Source: Olavius algarvensis associated proteobacterium Delta 3
GTDB taxonomy: Bacteria; Desulfobacterota; Desulfobacteria; Desulfobacterales; CAFBRK01
Reading direction: 5' to 3'
DNA: 64,000 bases
Assembly: GCA_903231505.1 (NCBI GenBank)
Contig: CAFBRK010000283.1
Coordinates: 62,001-126,000, forward strand
Part shown: one piece after another, positions 54,559-63,164 of the stretch
Layout: each line of letters begins with the position of its first letter
How positions within the stretch are numbered: position 1 is the first letter of the stretch
Notes under the pieces: model-generated
What the model was told of the DNA's origin: nothing
Database searches by the model: none
The model's input: only the letters and a program-made list of their open reading frames with translations
Position numbers and translations under genes: made by a program

Positions 54559-54951
54559 TTGGAATATGCATTAGATCAATCTCAGCTCGAAGCCATCGAG
54601 GACATCATCCGACAGGAATTCATCGAACTCGGCGTCCACTGCACCTGTCTGATTGACATGGCCGGCAATATCGTCGCCAATCTGGACGACGGAAAAACAA
54701 GTTTCGATGTGTATTCGCTGGCCGCTCTTGCCGCCGGAAACTTCGGCGCTGTGAGTGCCATGGCGAATATGGTCGGAGAACAGGAATTCTCCCTTCTATT
54801 CCACAAGGGCAAAACAGAAAGCATTCACTTTAGCAAGGTCACGGACGAATTCTTGCTGATTACCATTTTTGGCAAAGAGACTTCTCTGGGATTTTTGCGT
54901 CTTAAAGTTGCCGAAGCGGTTAAGAAATTTGAAAAAATACTCGGATCCTAA
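54559..54951 (+). CDS. roadblock/LC7 domain protein (MglB-like)
   Basis: 130 residues forming one roadblock/LC7 domain: a helical N-terminus, V-H-C-T-C-L-I-D-M-A-G-N-I-V-A-N, then a central helix (S-L-A-A-L-A-A-G-N-F-G-A-V-S-A-M-A), and strands S-I-H-F-S and L-L-I-T-I-F. The only good start is TTG 54559, with GGAGG upstream. Such proteins act as GAP or platform for MglA-like GTPases; the GTPase gene is 77 bases downstream, so the two likely form a pair. Confidence 0.83.
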   Translation: MEYALDQSQLEAIEDIIRQEFIELGVHCTCLIDMAGNIVANLDDGKTSFDVYSLAALAAGNFGAVSAMANMVGEQEFSLLFHKGKTESIHFSKVTDEFLLITIFGKETSLGFLRLKVAEAVKKFEKILGS

Positions 54952-55028
54952 CAGGATGCTTTTTGGTATGCATCTTTTCGGATGCTCTCCGGCGGGATCT
55001 GCTCGACAATGGATGAGAGGAACTGAGA

Positions 55029-55634
55029 GTGGCTTTCATTAATCTGAAGAAGAAGGAAGTTCAAGCAAAAATAGTGTATTATGGGCCGGGTCGGGGTGGT
55101 AAGACAACCAACCTGGAACATATTCACAAAACCTTCCGGGATCGGATCTCTTCTGAAATGGTGGCGATTAAAACCCACGGGGACCGGACCCTGTTCTTTG
55201 ATTTTCTGCCGTTCGATATCGGTCAGATCAAAGGCTACGATGTGCGCCTACAGATCTACACGGTACCGGGACAGGTCAAATACGATGCCACCCGGCGATT
55301 GGTGCTTCGAGGGGTCGACGGGCTTGTCTTTGTGGCCGATTCCATGCAGCTCCGTCGGGAGAAAAACATGGTTTCCCTGAAAAATGCCGAAGATAATCTA
55401 AAGCTGTACAAAAAGGATATACACAAGATTCCTTTGGTCCTTCAGTACAACAAGCGAGATCTTGGTGAGCAGGGGATACCGGTGTTGACGGTTGACGAAC
55501 TGGAAAAAGACCTGAACTCCGATTTACAGGTACCCTATTTCGAGGCCAGTGCCCTGATCGGTGAAAATGTTGTCGAAACACTGAAAAAAATCATTTCCCT
55601 AACCATGGCATCGCTGTCCAAAGAGCTTGAATAG
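55029..55634 (+). CDS. mglA: MglA-like Ras-superfamily GTPase
   Basis: 201 residues. P-loop G-P-G-R-G-G-K-T-T-N (residues 19-28), T-V-P-G-Q (switch II, with Gln), and N-K-R-D specificity motif; A-S-A-L-I-G-E-N-V near the C-terminus. Its G1 loop and D-F-L-P-F-D switch region are characteristic of MglA, which controls polarity and motility in Myxococcus and other bacteria. Start GTG 55029 with GAGAGGA upstream. It lies between a roadblock protein and an unknown acidic protein, then PAS and response-regulator genes, suggesting a polarity or surface-motility module. Confidence 0.88.
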   Translation: MAFINLKKKEVQAKIVYYGPGRGGKTTNLEHIHKTFRDRISSEMVAIKTHGDRTLFFDFLPFDIGQIKGYDVRLQIYTVPGQVKYDATRRLVLRGVDGLVFVADSMQLRREKNMVSLKNAEDNLKLYKKDIHKIPLVLQYNKRDLGEQGIPVLTVDELEKDLNSDLQVPYFEASALIGENVVETLKKIISLTMASLSKELE

Positions 55635-55645
55635 GAGGTACTCGC

Positions 55646-56284
55646 GTGCCCGGCAACGAGAATGACCAGAGCCAGGAAGAATTTGACAGCCTGCTGGACG
55701 ATCTTCTGTCTGAAGATGCCGCTTCGAGCGAGGCGGCAGATCGGGAAGAGGATCCGGAAGAGAATCCGTTGCGGGATCTGAAGGCCACTCTGCTGGCCGT
55801 GGATTGGGAGATCAATGACGAGCTCATGGAGGCAATGCTGCTTCACGCCGAGAAGCTGAAGGAGACGTTTGAAAACAACAGGATCAACCAGTTATTTCTA
55901 CAGTTGCTGCAAGCCGTCGGTAAATACATTAAAACCCAAAAAGCAAATGCACATCCGGACGCCATCAAGCTTCTCAGCTCGATCTACACGGGACTTGAAA
56001 TCGTATCCATGGCCGAAGGTATGACGGATGCCGAAAAGCAAAAGATATTAAAAATCGAAGTGGACCGCTTTAAATCTCTCAAAGCAAAGGTCGCCAAGCG
56101 GGACAACGAAAAAAAATCTCCGGAGCTTCCTGCCGATACGGCACGCAACCCGCGAATCACGGGCGATACCGGAATGGATGAAGTGGTACAAACCGCTTTG
56201 GCAACGATTCGAAAAGAAATCACGGATCTCATCCGGGCAGAGTTTGAGACCCTTCGAACGCAGCTCAAATCCTTGAAATCATGA
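55646..56284 (+). CDS. acidic/coiled-coil protein of unknown function
   Basis: 212 residues. The first 45 are highly acidic and Ser-rich; about 50-145 is helical (L-L-A-V-D-W-E-I-N-D-E-L, then L-L-Q-A-V-G-K-Y-I-K-T-Q-K-A); the C-terminus is a short coiled coil. No family recognised. It lies between mglA (11-base gap) and the PAS protein (4-base overlap), so it is probably an effector or scaffold of the same system. Confidence 0.75.
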   Translation: MPGNENDQSQEEFDSLLDDLLSEDAASSEAADREEDPEENPLRDLKATLLAVDWEINDELMEAMLLHAEKLKETFENNRINQLFLQLLQAVGKYIKTQKANAHPDAIKLLSSIYTGLEIVSMAEGMTDAEKQKILKIEVDRFKSLKAKVAKRDNEKKSPELPADTARNPRITGDTGMDEVVQTALATIRKEITDLIRAEFETLRTQLKSLKS

Positions 56285-56955
56285 AAACGCCTTCTTTCCG
56301 AGATCTGTTTGAAAACGTGCCGCTTGACTTTATCAGATCTCTTGATGATATGCCTGTCGGCATTTATCGATCCTCTCTCGAAGGGAAGCTGGTGGCAGCC
56401 AACAAAGAACTGGCCCGGATATTCGGATTCGACTCTTTGGAAGAATTTATGGAATATCCGCTTGTCAACCTCTACCGCGACAAGAAAGACCGTGGTGCCT
56501 TCATCGCTGTGCTCAGCGAGAAGAGATTCATTGAAGATCTGCACCTGGCCTTCTACCAGAAAGGCGGAAGCCCCATTGACTGCATGGTAACCGCCTGCGG
56601 CGTCTTCGATAGGGACAACGAACTTATCTATATCGACGGCATCATTCGGGATATTACCCAGGAAAAGGTCGAAAAAAAAGCAAACTCACGCCACCATAGG
56701 CTTCGGGGAGTACAGCAAATGGCGGGCGGTATCGGCCATCAGCTAAACCAGCCCCTGACGGTTCTAAACAACCTGATTTCCGAATTGATGACCACTCCCG
56801 AGACCCCGGAATCCAGCAAGAATGCTCTGAAAAAAATCCAGGAACAGGTTCGGAGACTAAACGACATTGCCCAAAAGATTCAAAATATCAAGCACGTCGA
56901 AATGATGGATTATGTCGCCGGAGTACAGATTGTGGATATCGACAGATCGTTCTAG
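56281..56955 (+). CDS. PAS and HisKA-like protein lacking a histidine-kinase ATPase domain
   Basis: 224 residues. A PAS domain (about 20-130: M-P-V-G-I-Y-R-S-S-L-E-G-K-L-V-A-A-N, then the D-G-I-I-R-D-I-T-Q-E-K PAC end), followed by a HisKA-like helix pair with the H-box G-I-G-H-Q-L-N-Q-P-L-T-V-L-N-N (His153). The protein stops about 70 residues later, without the N-, G1- or G2-box ATPase region. It could be phosphorylated by another kinase or act as a dimeric sensor only. The truncated end reads cleanly to a stop with no ATPase motif seen in the following 69 bases before the REC gene. Confidence 0.8.
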   Translation: MKTPSFRDLFENVPLDFIRSLDDMPVGIYRSSLEGKLVAANKELARIFGFDSLEEFMEYPLVNLYRDKKDRGAFIAVLSEKRFIEDLHLAFYQKGGSPIDCMVTACGVFDRDNELIYIDGIIRDITQEKVEKKANSRHHRLRGVQQMAGGIGHQLNQPLTVLNNLISELMTTPETPESSKNALKKIQEQVRRLNDIAQKIQNIKHVEMMDYVAGVQIVDIDRSF

Positions 56956-57024
56956 CCCGAGCATGCCATGAAAGACTTCCGGCACTGAAATATCGTTTGA
57001 TCGCAACACCCCAGAGGCGATGCT

Positions 57025-57762
57025 ATGAATAAAAAAGTGCTCGTCGTCGACGATGACAGGGAAATGTTGGAGGCCATCAAGGAAGAGTTGAGTTCCTACA
57101 GTGACAAGTTTTCGGTCGCAACGGCGGATAACGGTACCAAGGCGATCGAACGGCTCGGAGCGGAAAATTTCTCGCTGGTTGTCACTGATTTGAAAATGCC
57201 GGGTCTGGACGGATTCGGCCTTCTGGCCCATATCGTCGATAAGTATCCGGATATCCCGGTGGTCATCATCACCGGCTTTGGCACTCCGAAAATGAAACAA
57301 CTGGCCCGCGAGGGGGGTGCGGTAAGCTATATCACCAAACCGTTTCTTGTCGACAATCTGGCCCGAAAAATCATCATGACCCTGGGGAAAGAGTCCGATG
57401 GTGGATCGCTCCATGGCGTGTCCGCCGGTGTCTTTCTGCAACTGGTTGAATTGGAGGAGCGTACCTGTACCGTTCGGCTGACCACCCGAAAAACAAAGGA
57501 TCAAGGGGTTCTGTGGTTCAGGGAAGGAAAGCTTCTGGATGCCCGGTTCGGCAATCAGACGGGTCTTGATGCCGCTTATGTCATTCTATCCTGGACAGAC
57601 GTCACCCTGACCATTCAGAACCGGTGCCCGAAAAACGCCGACTATATCCAGCAAGACCTCCAGGCTGTTCTCCTGGAGGCCATGCGCTTGAAAGATGAAG
57701 ACAAGCCGGAGAATGGCGTAAACGCAGAGTCCACGGGGAACACAAGGGGCAAAACGGAATAG
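57025..57762 (+). CDS. response regulator with REC and DUF4388 (PATAN) domains
   Basis: 245 residues. REC domain 1-120: acidic D-D-D at 9-11, phospho-acceptor Asp55 in V-T-D-L-K-M-P-G, Thr/Lys in Y-I-T-K-P-F (Lys105). A DUF4388 domain follows (S-A-G-V-F-L-Q-L-V-E-L-E, then G-V-L-W-F-R-E-G-K-L-L-D-A), a small PATAN-like module used in gliding and polarity regulators. It likely relays phosphorylation from a sensor to protein-protein output. Similar to the minus-strand gene at 60759-62225. Confidence 0.87.
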   Translation: MNKKVLVVDDDREMLEAIKEELSSYSDKFSVATADNGTKAIERLGAENFSLVVTDLKMPGLDGFGLLAHIVDKYPDIPVVIITGFGTPKMKQLAREGGAVSYITKPFLVDNLARKIIMTLGKESDGGSLHGVSAGVFLQLVELEERTCTVRLTTRKTKDQGVLWFREGKLLDARFGNQTGLDAAYVILSWTDVTLTIQNRCPKNADYIQQDLQAVLLEAMRLKDEDKPENGVNAESTGNTRGKTE

Positions 57763-58124
57763 GAGGCAACCGGCCATCCAGCACGGCATCGGGTTGGAAG
57801 CGGAGCGGACCACCCGAATCCAGGGAAAGACTGAGCATTCTGGTCCGTATCTTGCGTGATGTGATGGCGTCTTTCATGGAGTTTGTCGGATAATTACGAC
57901 ATCCCCGGTAGATATTCAATAATATAAACGATTTTGGATAGATCGTGCGATATCTGGAAAACATGGTATTCTGACGGGCGATACGACCGGGACAACAAAA
58001 GAGACAGTATGGCTTCCAATCGGGAGGTCCATGGGGCGGATTTTCACAGAGATTGACGTTTGATGAGGTACAGTTATCAGACCGCACCTTCAAACCATTA
58101 ACCTGATGAAAAAGGCGATGAATC
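57763..58124. other. 362-bp gap before the secretion ATPase
   Basis: No gene, terminator or repeat stood out. It probably carries the promoter of the downstream ATPase gene, but no consensus box was convincing. Confidence 0.4.
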
Positions 58125-60491
58125 ATGAGCACGGATGTCGCTTCTAAAATCAAAGAGGCCGAAGTCTACCATTCCATGGGACTTTATGTCGAGTCCCTGA
58201 ATGTGTACGAAGATATACTGGAACGCCTGCCCGACGGGGACAACTCCGGACGGCAGAATGTCCAGGAGAAGATTGAAGCCCTCCAGAAACAGATCAAGTC
58301 CCTGGAGGATGACACCCAGACGTCGATTTCCACAGACGACCTCGATATCATTAAAAAGGCCCTTTCGGCCGATGACAATCTGCCGGGGCTTCATGACAGC
58401 GCAAATGCCTTCAAGGAATTGGGACTCTACAGCGAAGCGGTGGGTGAATATGAGAATCTTCTAAAGCTTGGCTACGACCCGGAAAAATTCCTGAGGGATT
58501 TTGTCGATGCATATCTCCGGGTCCAGACGGCCAAAGAAGTGACCCAGCGGATCAGTACCGCCATCAAGGAGAGGGACGGCGATGCTGAAGAAAACGCGAA
58601 GTTGCTGTTTCTTCTCGGCACCGAGATGGAAAACCGCAACCACACCAACTCGGCCATGGAGCTTTACCAAGCGGTTTCCAAGAAGGACCCGAAGAATCAG
58701 GATTTTCAAAAACGTCTGACAAACTTGAAGGCCAGTTTTTCGAGTGGATCCCGTTACGATTATCTGCTGAATCAAAAGATGGTGACCACCGATCAGCTCA
58801 AAAAGGCGCTCGAGATGTCCAAAAAAATGAAAAAAAGCGTCGAGACCATCCTCATCGAACAGTTCCGCATCACCAAGGAGAATATCGGAGAATCCCTATC
58901 TCTCTACTACGGTTGCGCTTTCAAATCCTATGACAGTGCCGTTGCCACGCCTGTGGAACTCATTCAGAATCTGAAGCAGCAATTTTTGATTCAGGAGAGC
59001 TGGGTCCCTTTATCCTGGGATAAATCCGGCGTTGAAGTGCTTGTGGACGACCCCAAGGATCTGAACAAGACGGACAACATCCGCTCGTTGATCCGGTCAA
59101 AGATAAATGTGTCCGTTGCCATTCGGGAAGATATCGAGGCCTACATACGGCTCTTTTTTGACGCAAAACGCCAAGACTTCGCGACCTCCGAAGGCGAGAA
59201 CCAGGAGGATGAGTTCGATCTGATCCCGGACATCTCGTTTGAGGAGGAAGAAGACGCCTATGAAGACGATTATGACGAGATCGATGAAGCGTCGGGAAAA
59301 GTGGTCAAACTGGTCGACCAGGTTCTGGTGGCGGCCTATCGCCAGAGTGCGTCGGATATTCACATAGAACCGTCCCCGGTCACAAAGGCCACGAACATCC
59401 GATTCCGTCTGGACGGCGTCTGCCAGGAATATCTGCAGGTTCCCAACACCATGGCCAAAGGGATCTTGTCGAGAATCAAGATCATGTCCAGCCTGGACAT
59501 TGCCGAGCGAAGGCTCCCCCAGGATGGCAAAATCAAATTTAAGAGAAAAGGCTTGGACTCATTTGAACTTCGGGTTGCCACCCTTCCCACCGCCGGCGGA
59601 TTCGAGGATGCCGTCATGCGGATCCTGGCCAAGGCCGGGGCCATGAAGATGGACGAAATGGGTCTCAGCCAGCGGAACCTTAGCGTTCTGAAGAGTATCA
59701 TTGCAAAACCGTACGGACTCGTTCTTGTTGTCGGACCGACCGGTTCCGGGAAAACCACTTCTCTTCACGCGGCCCTGGGACACATTAATAAGCCGGGAGT
59801 CAAGATCTGGACGGCCGAGGACCCGGTTGAAATCACCCAGGCGGGGCTGCGGCAGGTGGAAGCCAAGCCGAAGATCGGCCTTGATTTTGCCCGCATCATG
59901 CGCGCGTTTCTCCGTGCCGACCCGGACATCATCATGATCGGCGAGATGCGGGATCATGAAACAGCCTCCATCGGTGTTGAGGCGTCCCTTACCGGACATC
60001 TGGTCTTTTCGACCCTGCATACCAACAGCGCACCGGAAACTGTCACGCGATTGCTGGATATGGGGCTAAATCCCCTCAACTTCTCGGATGCCTTTCTGGG
60101 TGTTATGGCCCAGAGACTGGCACGTCGTGTGTGCAAGAGCTGCCGGGAGGAGTTTCATCCGTCGGAGGAAGAATTCGAAGAGATCGTGAATGATTACGGA
60201 AAAGAGCAGTGGGAAAGAACCGGCATCGAATACAATACAGATTTAAAACTATACAAGCCGGCTGGATGTTCGGAATGCTCCAATGTCGGATACAAGGGCC
60301 GGTTGGGCATCCATGAGCTGATGGAAGGAACAAAGCCCATCAAACGGATGATCAAGAAGGCAGAAAGCACCGAAGCCTTATTTGCGCAGGCCACCGAGGA
60401 AGGCATGAACACGCTGAAACAGGACGGTGTGCTCAAGGCCTTCGATGGCATTACGGATGTGAATGAGATCCGGCGGATCTGTATCAATTAG
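58125..60491 (+). CDS. GspE/PilB-type ATPase with TPR-like N-terminus
   Basis: 788 residues. Residues 1-205 are TPR-like helical repeats (L-Y-V-E-S-L-N-V-Y-E-D-I-L, later L-Y-S-E-A-V-G-E-Y-E-N-L-L and S-A-M-E-L-Y-Q-A-V). Then an MshEN-like region about 205-345, an acidic linker about 355-390, and the catalytic domain: Walker A G-P-T-G-S-G-K-T-T (537-545), Asp and His boxes with F-S-T-L-H-T-N, and a Zn site C-K-S-C / C-S-E-C (Cys670, 673, 715, 718). It powers a type IV pilus or type II secretion machine. The TPR extension is unusual and may dock it to the MglA/REC cluster around it. Confidence 0.9.
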   Translation: MSTDVASKIKEAEVYHSMGLYVESLNVYEDILERLPDGDNSGRQNVQEKIEALQKQIKSLEDDTQTSISTDDLDIIKKALSADDNLPGLHDSANAFKELGLYSEAVGEYENLLKLGYDPEKFLRDFVDAYLRVQTAKEVTQRISTAIKERDGDAEENAKLLFLLGTEMENRNHTNSAMELYQAVSKKDPKNQDFQKRLTNLKASFSSGSRYDYLLNQKMVTTDQLKKALEMSKKMKKSVETILIEQFRITKENIGESLSLYYGCAFKSYDSAVATPVELIQNLKQQFLIQESWVPLSWDKSGVEVLVDDPKDLNKTDNIRSLIRSKINVSVAIREDIEAYIRLFFDAKRQDFATSEGENQEDEFDLIPDISFEEEEDAYEDDYDEIDEASGKVVKLVDQVLVAAYRQSASDIHIEPSPVTKATNIRFRLDGVCQEYLQVPNTMAKGILSRIKIMSSLDIAERRLPQDGKIKFKRKGLDSFELRVATLPTAGGFEDAVMRILAKAGAMKMDEMGLSQRNLSVLKSIIAKPYGLVLVVGPTGSGKTTSLHAALGHINKPGVKIWTAEDPVEITQAGLRQVEAKPKIGLDFARIMRAFLRADPDIIMIGEMRDHETASIGVEASLTGHLVFSTLHTNSAPETVTRLLDMGLNPLNFSDAFLGVMAQRLARRVCKSCREEFHPSEEEFEEIVNDYGKEQWERTGIEYNTDLKLYKPAGCSECSNVGYKGRLGIHELMEGTKPIKRMIKKAESTEALFAQATEEGMNTLKQDGVLKAFDGITDVNEIRRICIN

Positions 60492-60774
60492 GTACTGGAT
60501 ATTCGGTACTGGATATTCGGTATTGGGTATTCGGTATTGGGTATTCGGTATTTGAAATATGGGTTCTGGATTTTGGGTGGTTGCCCGCTTGCGCGTATAG
60601 CGCAGGCGGGTTTGAATTTGGAACAAAGGTAATAAGGGAAGACCCTGAACACTCCAGCAAAATAAGAAAAGGGCGAAGCTGTAGTCAGGTGCTACAATTT
60701 AAAGCATGGAAGATAACGCGGGAGGCGTAAAAATGCTACATTCCCGGATACCCAATACCTAACCCAGTGCTTCC
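60490..60774. repeat. GGTATTGGG-type intergenic repeat, copy 4 (long)
   Basis: Begins inside the stop codon of the ATPase gene with at least six GGTATTCGG / GGTATTGGG / GGTACTGGA units to 60550, then about 190 bases of non-repeated DNA, and closes with the complement at 60741-60774 (GGATACCCAATACC...CAGTGC). Its right end overlaps the 3' end of the next minus-strand gene. Confidence 0.65.
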
Positions 60775-62225
60775 TTAATTCTGGGCAGCATCCGCTTGAT
60801 GCTCATGCGGGCAAGGGCTTGGTTGCCGTCCGGCTCAAGGATGAGGATGATGACAAACGGCATCGATTCTCCATGGGGGGCGCCGAGCATCACCACAATT
60901 CCCTTGGGTGAGACGATGGTCATCTCCCTGGAATCGTCGAATCCGGTTTTTTCACAGATCTTGCGGGTGCCCCGGAAAACATTGCTGAACATGGCTGCCG
61001 TGTATTCCAGGTCCAGCTCCGCTCCGGCTCCGGACATGTCACTTGCCAGCATTTCTCCCCCGGTGTCTAAAATTGCGGATGCCCGATACCCGCCGATCGT
61101 GAACAGATGTTTGAGATGGCGGCTCAGCGTGTCGACGGCGACTTTTTGCGGCGGAGACGGCAATGGGGCGGAGTCCGTTGCTTGGGCGGTTTCCGGCAGC
61201 GGCGCTCCATGGACGTCCGAAGAATCAGCGGAGAAGGCCATTTCCGTGGGTCTACCGACGTCCAGGATCATTTCCTCCGGTTCGCCGGCATCGGGAGACG
61301 TCGGAATCTCCCCCCTCCGAAGCCCAGTCTCATGCGCATCGCCGTCCAAATCAACACCCGGGGCGGCCTCATCATTCAAAACAAAATCCGCGTCCGCCGC
61401 CTCATCCAAAACGATTTCCGTGTCGGCCCCTTCAATTTCAGCCGAATCTAAATCCTGGTTGTCATCCTGTTCGAGCAGTTCGCGATCTTTGGTCACATCC
61501 TCCAGATTGTCCGGCGGCAACGTTTCCTCGACAGGGATGCGGGTCTCGGCTTCATCTTTGCGCCGCATGGATTCCATAAGGACCGCGTTGAGGTCTTTCA
61601 GAATGCGCCGGTTTACTTTTTTCTTGCCCCGGGTCAGATTTTTAAACCGTATTTTCACCCGGTCATGGGGTATGATATTCAGGGCCGCCGCCTCACCGGT
61701 ATGTTCGCCATACACCGCATCAAAAAGAACCCCCTGTTCGAAGTAGATATAGCCTATTTGCTCGGCAGGCGTCTCGATTTCCAGAAGACAGGTTTTTCGC
61801 TCCATATGGATCATCTGGAGAAAATTGGCGATAGAAATGCCGTTGAGATTCCCGGTCGGTTCATCCTGCTCCAAGGTCGGCAGGATGGTCTGTACCAACT
61901 CATCCATTTCAAAAGGTTTCTCTATGAACCGGAGTACATCCAGACTGATTTTTTCTTTGAGCTGGGGGGTCCCGTGGGCTGACATGACGATACACGGAAT
62001 GTTGGGGTGATGATCGTTCATGAATGCCAACAGGCTCAACCCATCGACCTTTGGCATCTGAAGATCGGTAACGAGAAGGGATATCGGGGTGGTCTTGAGA
62101 ATGTCGATCGCTTCCTGGCCGTCCTTGGCCGTGATGCTGATGAAGGTCTTTTCATATTTTTTCAGCCCGGTCTGAAGAATCTTCAGCAAGACCGGATTGT
62201 CTTCCACGATCAGCACCTTGTCCAT
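60759..62225 (-). CDS. response regulator: REC, DUF4388 and roadblock-like domains
   Basis: 488 residues from ATG 62225 (GGGGGA upstream; a start at 62249 is less likely). REC 1-125 with phospho-acceptor Asp54 (V-T-D-L-Q-M-P-K) and E-K-P-F. DUF4388 about 135-235. An acidic linker of 120 residues rich in Asp, Glu, Ala and Pro follows. The C-terminal 120 residues look like a roadblock/LC7 domain (L-S-R-H-L-K-H-L-F-T-I-G-G-Y-R-A-S-A-I, M-T-I-V-S-P-K-G-I-V-V). The combination links phosphorelay input to an MglA-type GTPase partner, consistent with the neighbouring mglA. Confidence 0.85.
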   Translation of the reverse strand: MDKVLIVEDNPVLLKILQTGLKKYEKTFISITAKDGQEAIDILKTTPISLLVTDLQMPKVDGLSLLAFMNDHHPNIPCIVMSAHGTPQLKEKISLDVLRFIEKPFEMDELVQTILPTLEQDEPTGNLNGISIANFLQMIHMERKTCLLEIETPAEQIGYIYFEQGVLFDAVYGEHTGEAAALNIIPHDRVKIRFKNLTRGKKKVNRRILKDLNAVLMESMRRKDEAETRIPVEETLPPDNLEDVTKDRELLEQDDNQDLDSAEIEGADTEIVLDEAADADFVLNDEAAPGVDLDGDAHETGLRRGEIPTSPDAGEPEEMILDVGRPTEMAFSADSSDVHGAPLPETAQATDSAPLPSPPQKVAVDTLSRHLKHLFTIGGYRASAILDTGGEMLASDMSGAGAELDLEYTAAMFSNVFRGTRKICEKTGFDDSREMTIVSPKGIVVMLGAPHGESMPFVIILILEPDGNQALARMSIKRMLPRIKEALG

Positions 62226-62461
62226 GCATCCCCCGTTTCTCAGATTCACCCGAAACCGGTGTCGACTGCGGGTGTCATGGTTTTGGGAAGGAACATCTGG
62301 TTTAATATTCGTAAGTTATCAATCGATTGGCTGAAAATCAAGCAGATGATGGATCTCAACGGACAGGGCATCCCCCGCACAGGACGTGGCTTCGATGGCA
62401 CCATGCCGCCGGATCCGGATGGAATGACGGGGAAGTCGGCGATGTGGATGCGTTGGGATGA

Positions 62462-62788
62462 TTACTGATGGACGTTTTTAAGATCTGAGGAGATCTGTTC
62501 GAGCTCTTTTCGGATACCGGCCAAATGTTCGATGACATCGGTCAACGCATGCCCCCTGGCCGTGTCTTCGATAGTTTTAGCCAATGCGTAGATGGCCTCG
62601 AATCTCATATTTCCCGATGCCCCCTTGATGGAATGAGCGGCATCGGCAACCTGTTGATGGTCGCCTGCTTTCACCCCTTCTTCGATCGTGTTCACGTCTG
62701 CCTCGCACGTATCCAGGAACAACTCCACCAGGTCCAGAACGTCTGCTTCGTCAAGGCCGAGGGTCTCGGAAAGATTGCTTAAATTCAT
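62462..62788 (-). CDS. histidine phosphotransfer (Hpt) domain protein
   Basis: 108 residues, one Hpt four-helix domain. The phosphorylatable His52 is in A-D-A-A-H-S-I-K-G-A-S-G-N, the standard motif. It can pass phosphate between kinases and REC proteins such as the two DUF4388 regulators nearby. Its ATG directly follows the stop of the small Cys-rich gene (TGA-ATG), so the two are translated together. Confidence 0.9.
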   Translation of the reverse strand: MNLSNLSETLGLDEADVLDLVELFLDTCEADVNTIEEGVKAGDHQQVADAAHSIKGASGNMRFEAIYALAKTIEDTARGHALTDVIEHLAGIRKELEQISSDLKNVHQ

Positions 62789-63010
62789 TCAACAGTTTCC
62801 TTTCGTGGTGATGGTCGGTCGATGTCTGTCGGAACAGTTACACGAATCCGCATGGGGTTTTGACTGTCTTCCGCGGCATGCGTTGCATCGGTCGTCACTG
62901 CACCGTTGACAGGTAAAGCAGTCCTGGCAGGAGTGCTTCTTGGGGCCCCCTGGATGTGAATCTGGGATGAAAATCTGTCCCTTAACACCGGGCAATTGAA
63001 CAAAAGGCAT
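62789..63010 (-). CDS. small cysteine-rich protein, probable metal-binding
   Basis: 73 residues. The central segment C-Q-D-C-F-T-C-Q-R-C-S-D-D-R-C-N-A-C holds six Cys, and the tail has another C-N-C and a C-terminal Cys, suggesting Zn or Fe-S binding. Its stop TGA abuts the hpt start codon, and the hpt ribosome site (AAAGGAAAC) lies inside it, which supports it as a true gene. Start ATG 63010 has only a weak site. No function assigned. Confidence 0.6.
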   Translation of the reverse strand: MPFVQLPGVKGQIFIPDSHPGGPKKHSCQDCFTCQRCSDDRCNACRGRQSKPHADSCNCSDRHRPTITTKGNC

Positions 63011-63164
63011 TGGTGTCGTCCCATTCGGTTCGGGCGAACCCGAGCATTGCCGAAACCCAATTCAGCCCCCCTCCGAGGCTACCCATATCTATAAAATGAA
63101 ACCAATCGTTTGTCCAGACTCCCGCGGCCATTTTCACTCGGAACCTGTTGATGAAGGCTAAGGT

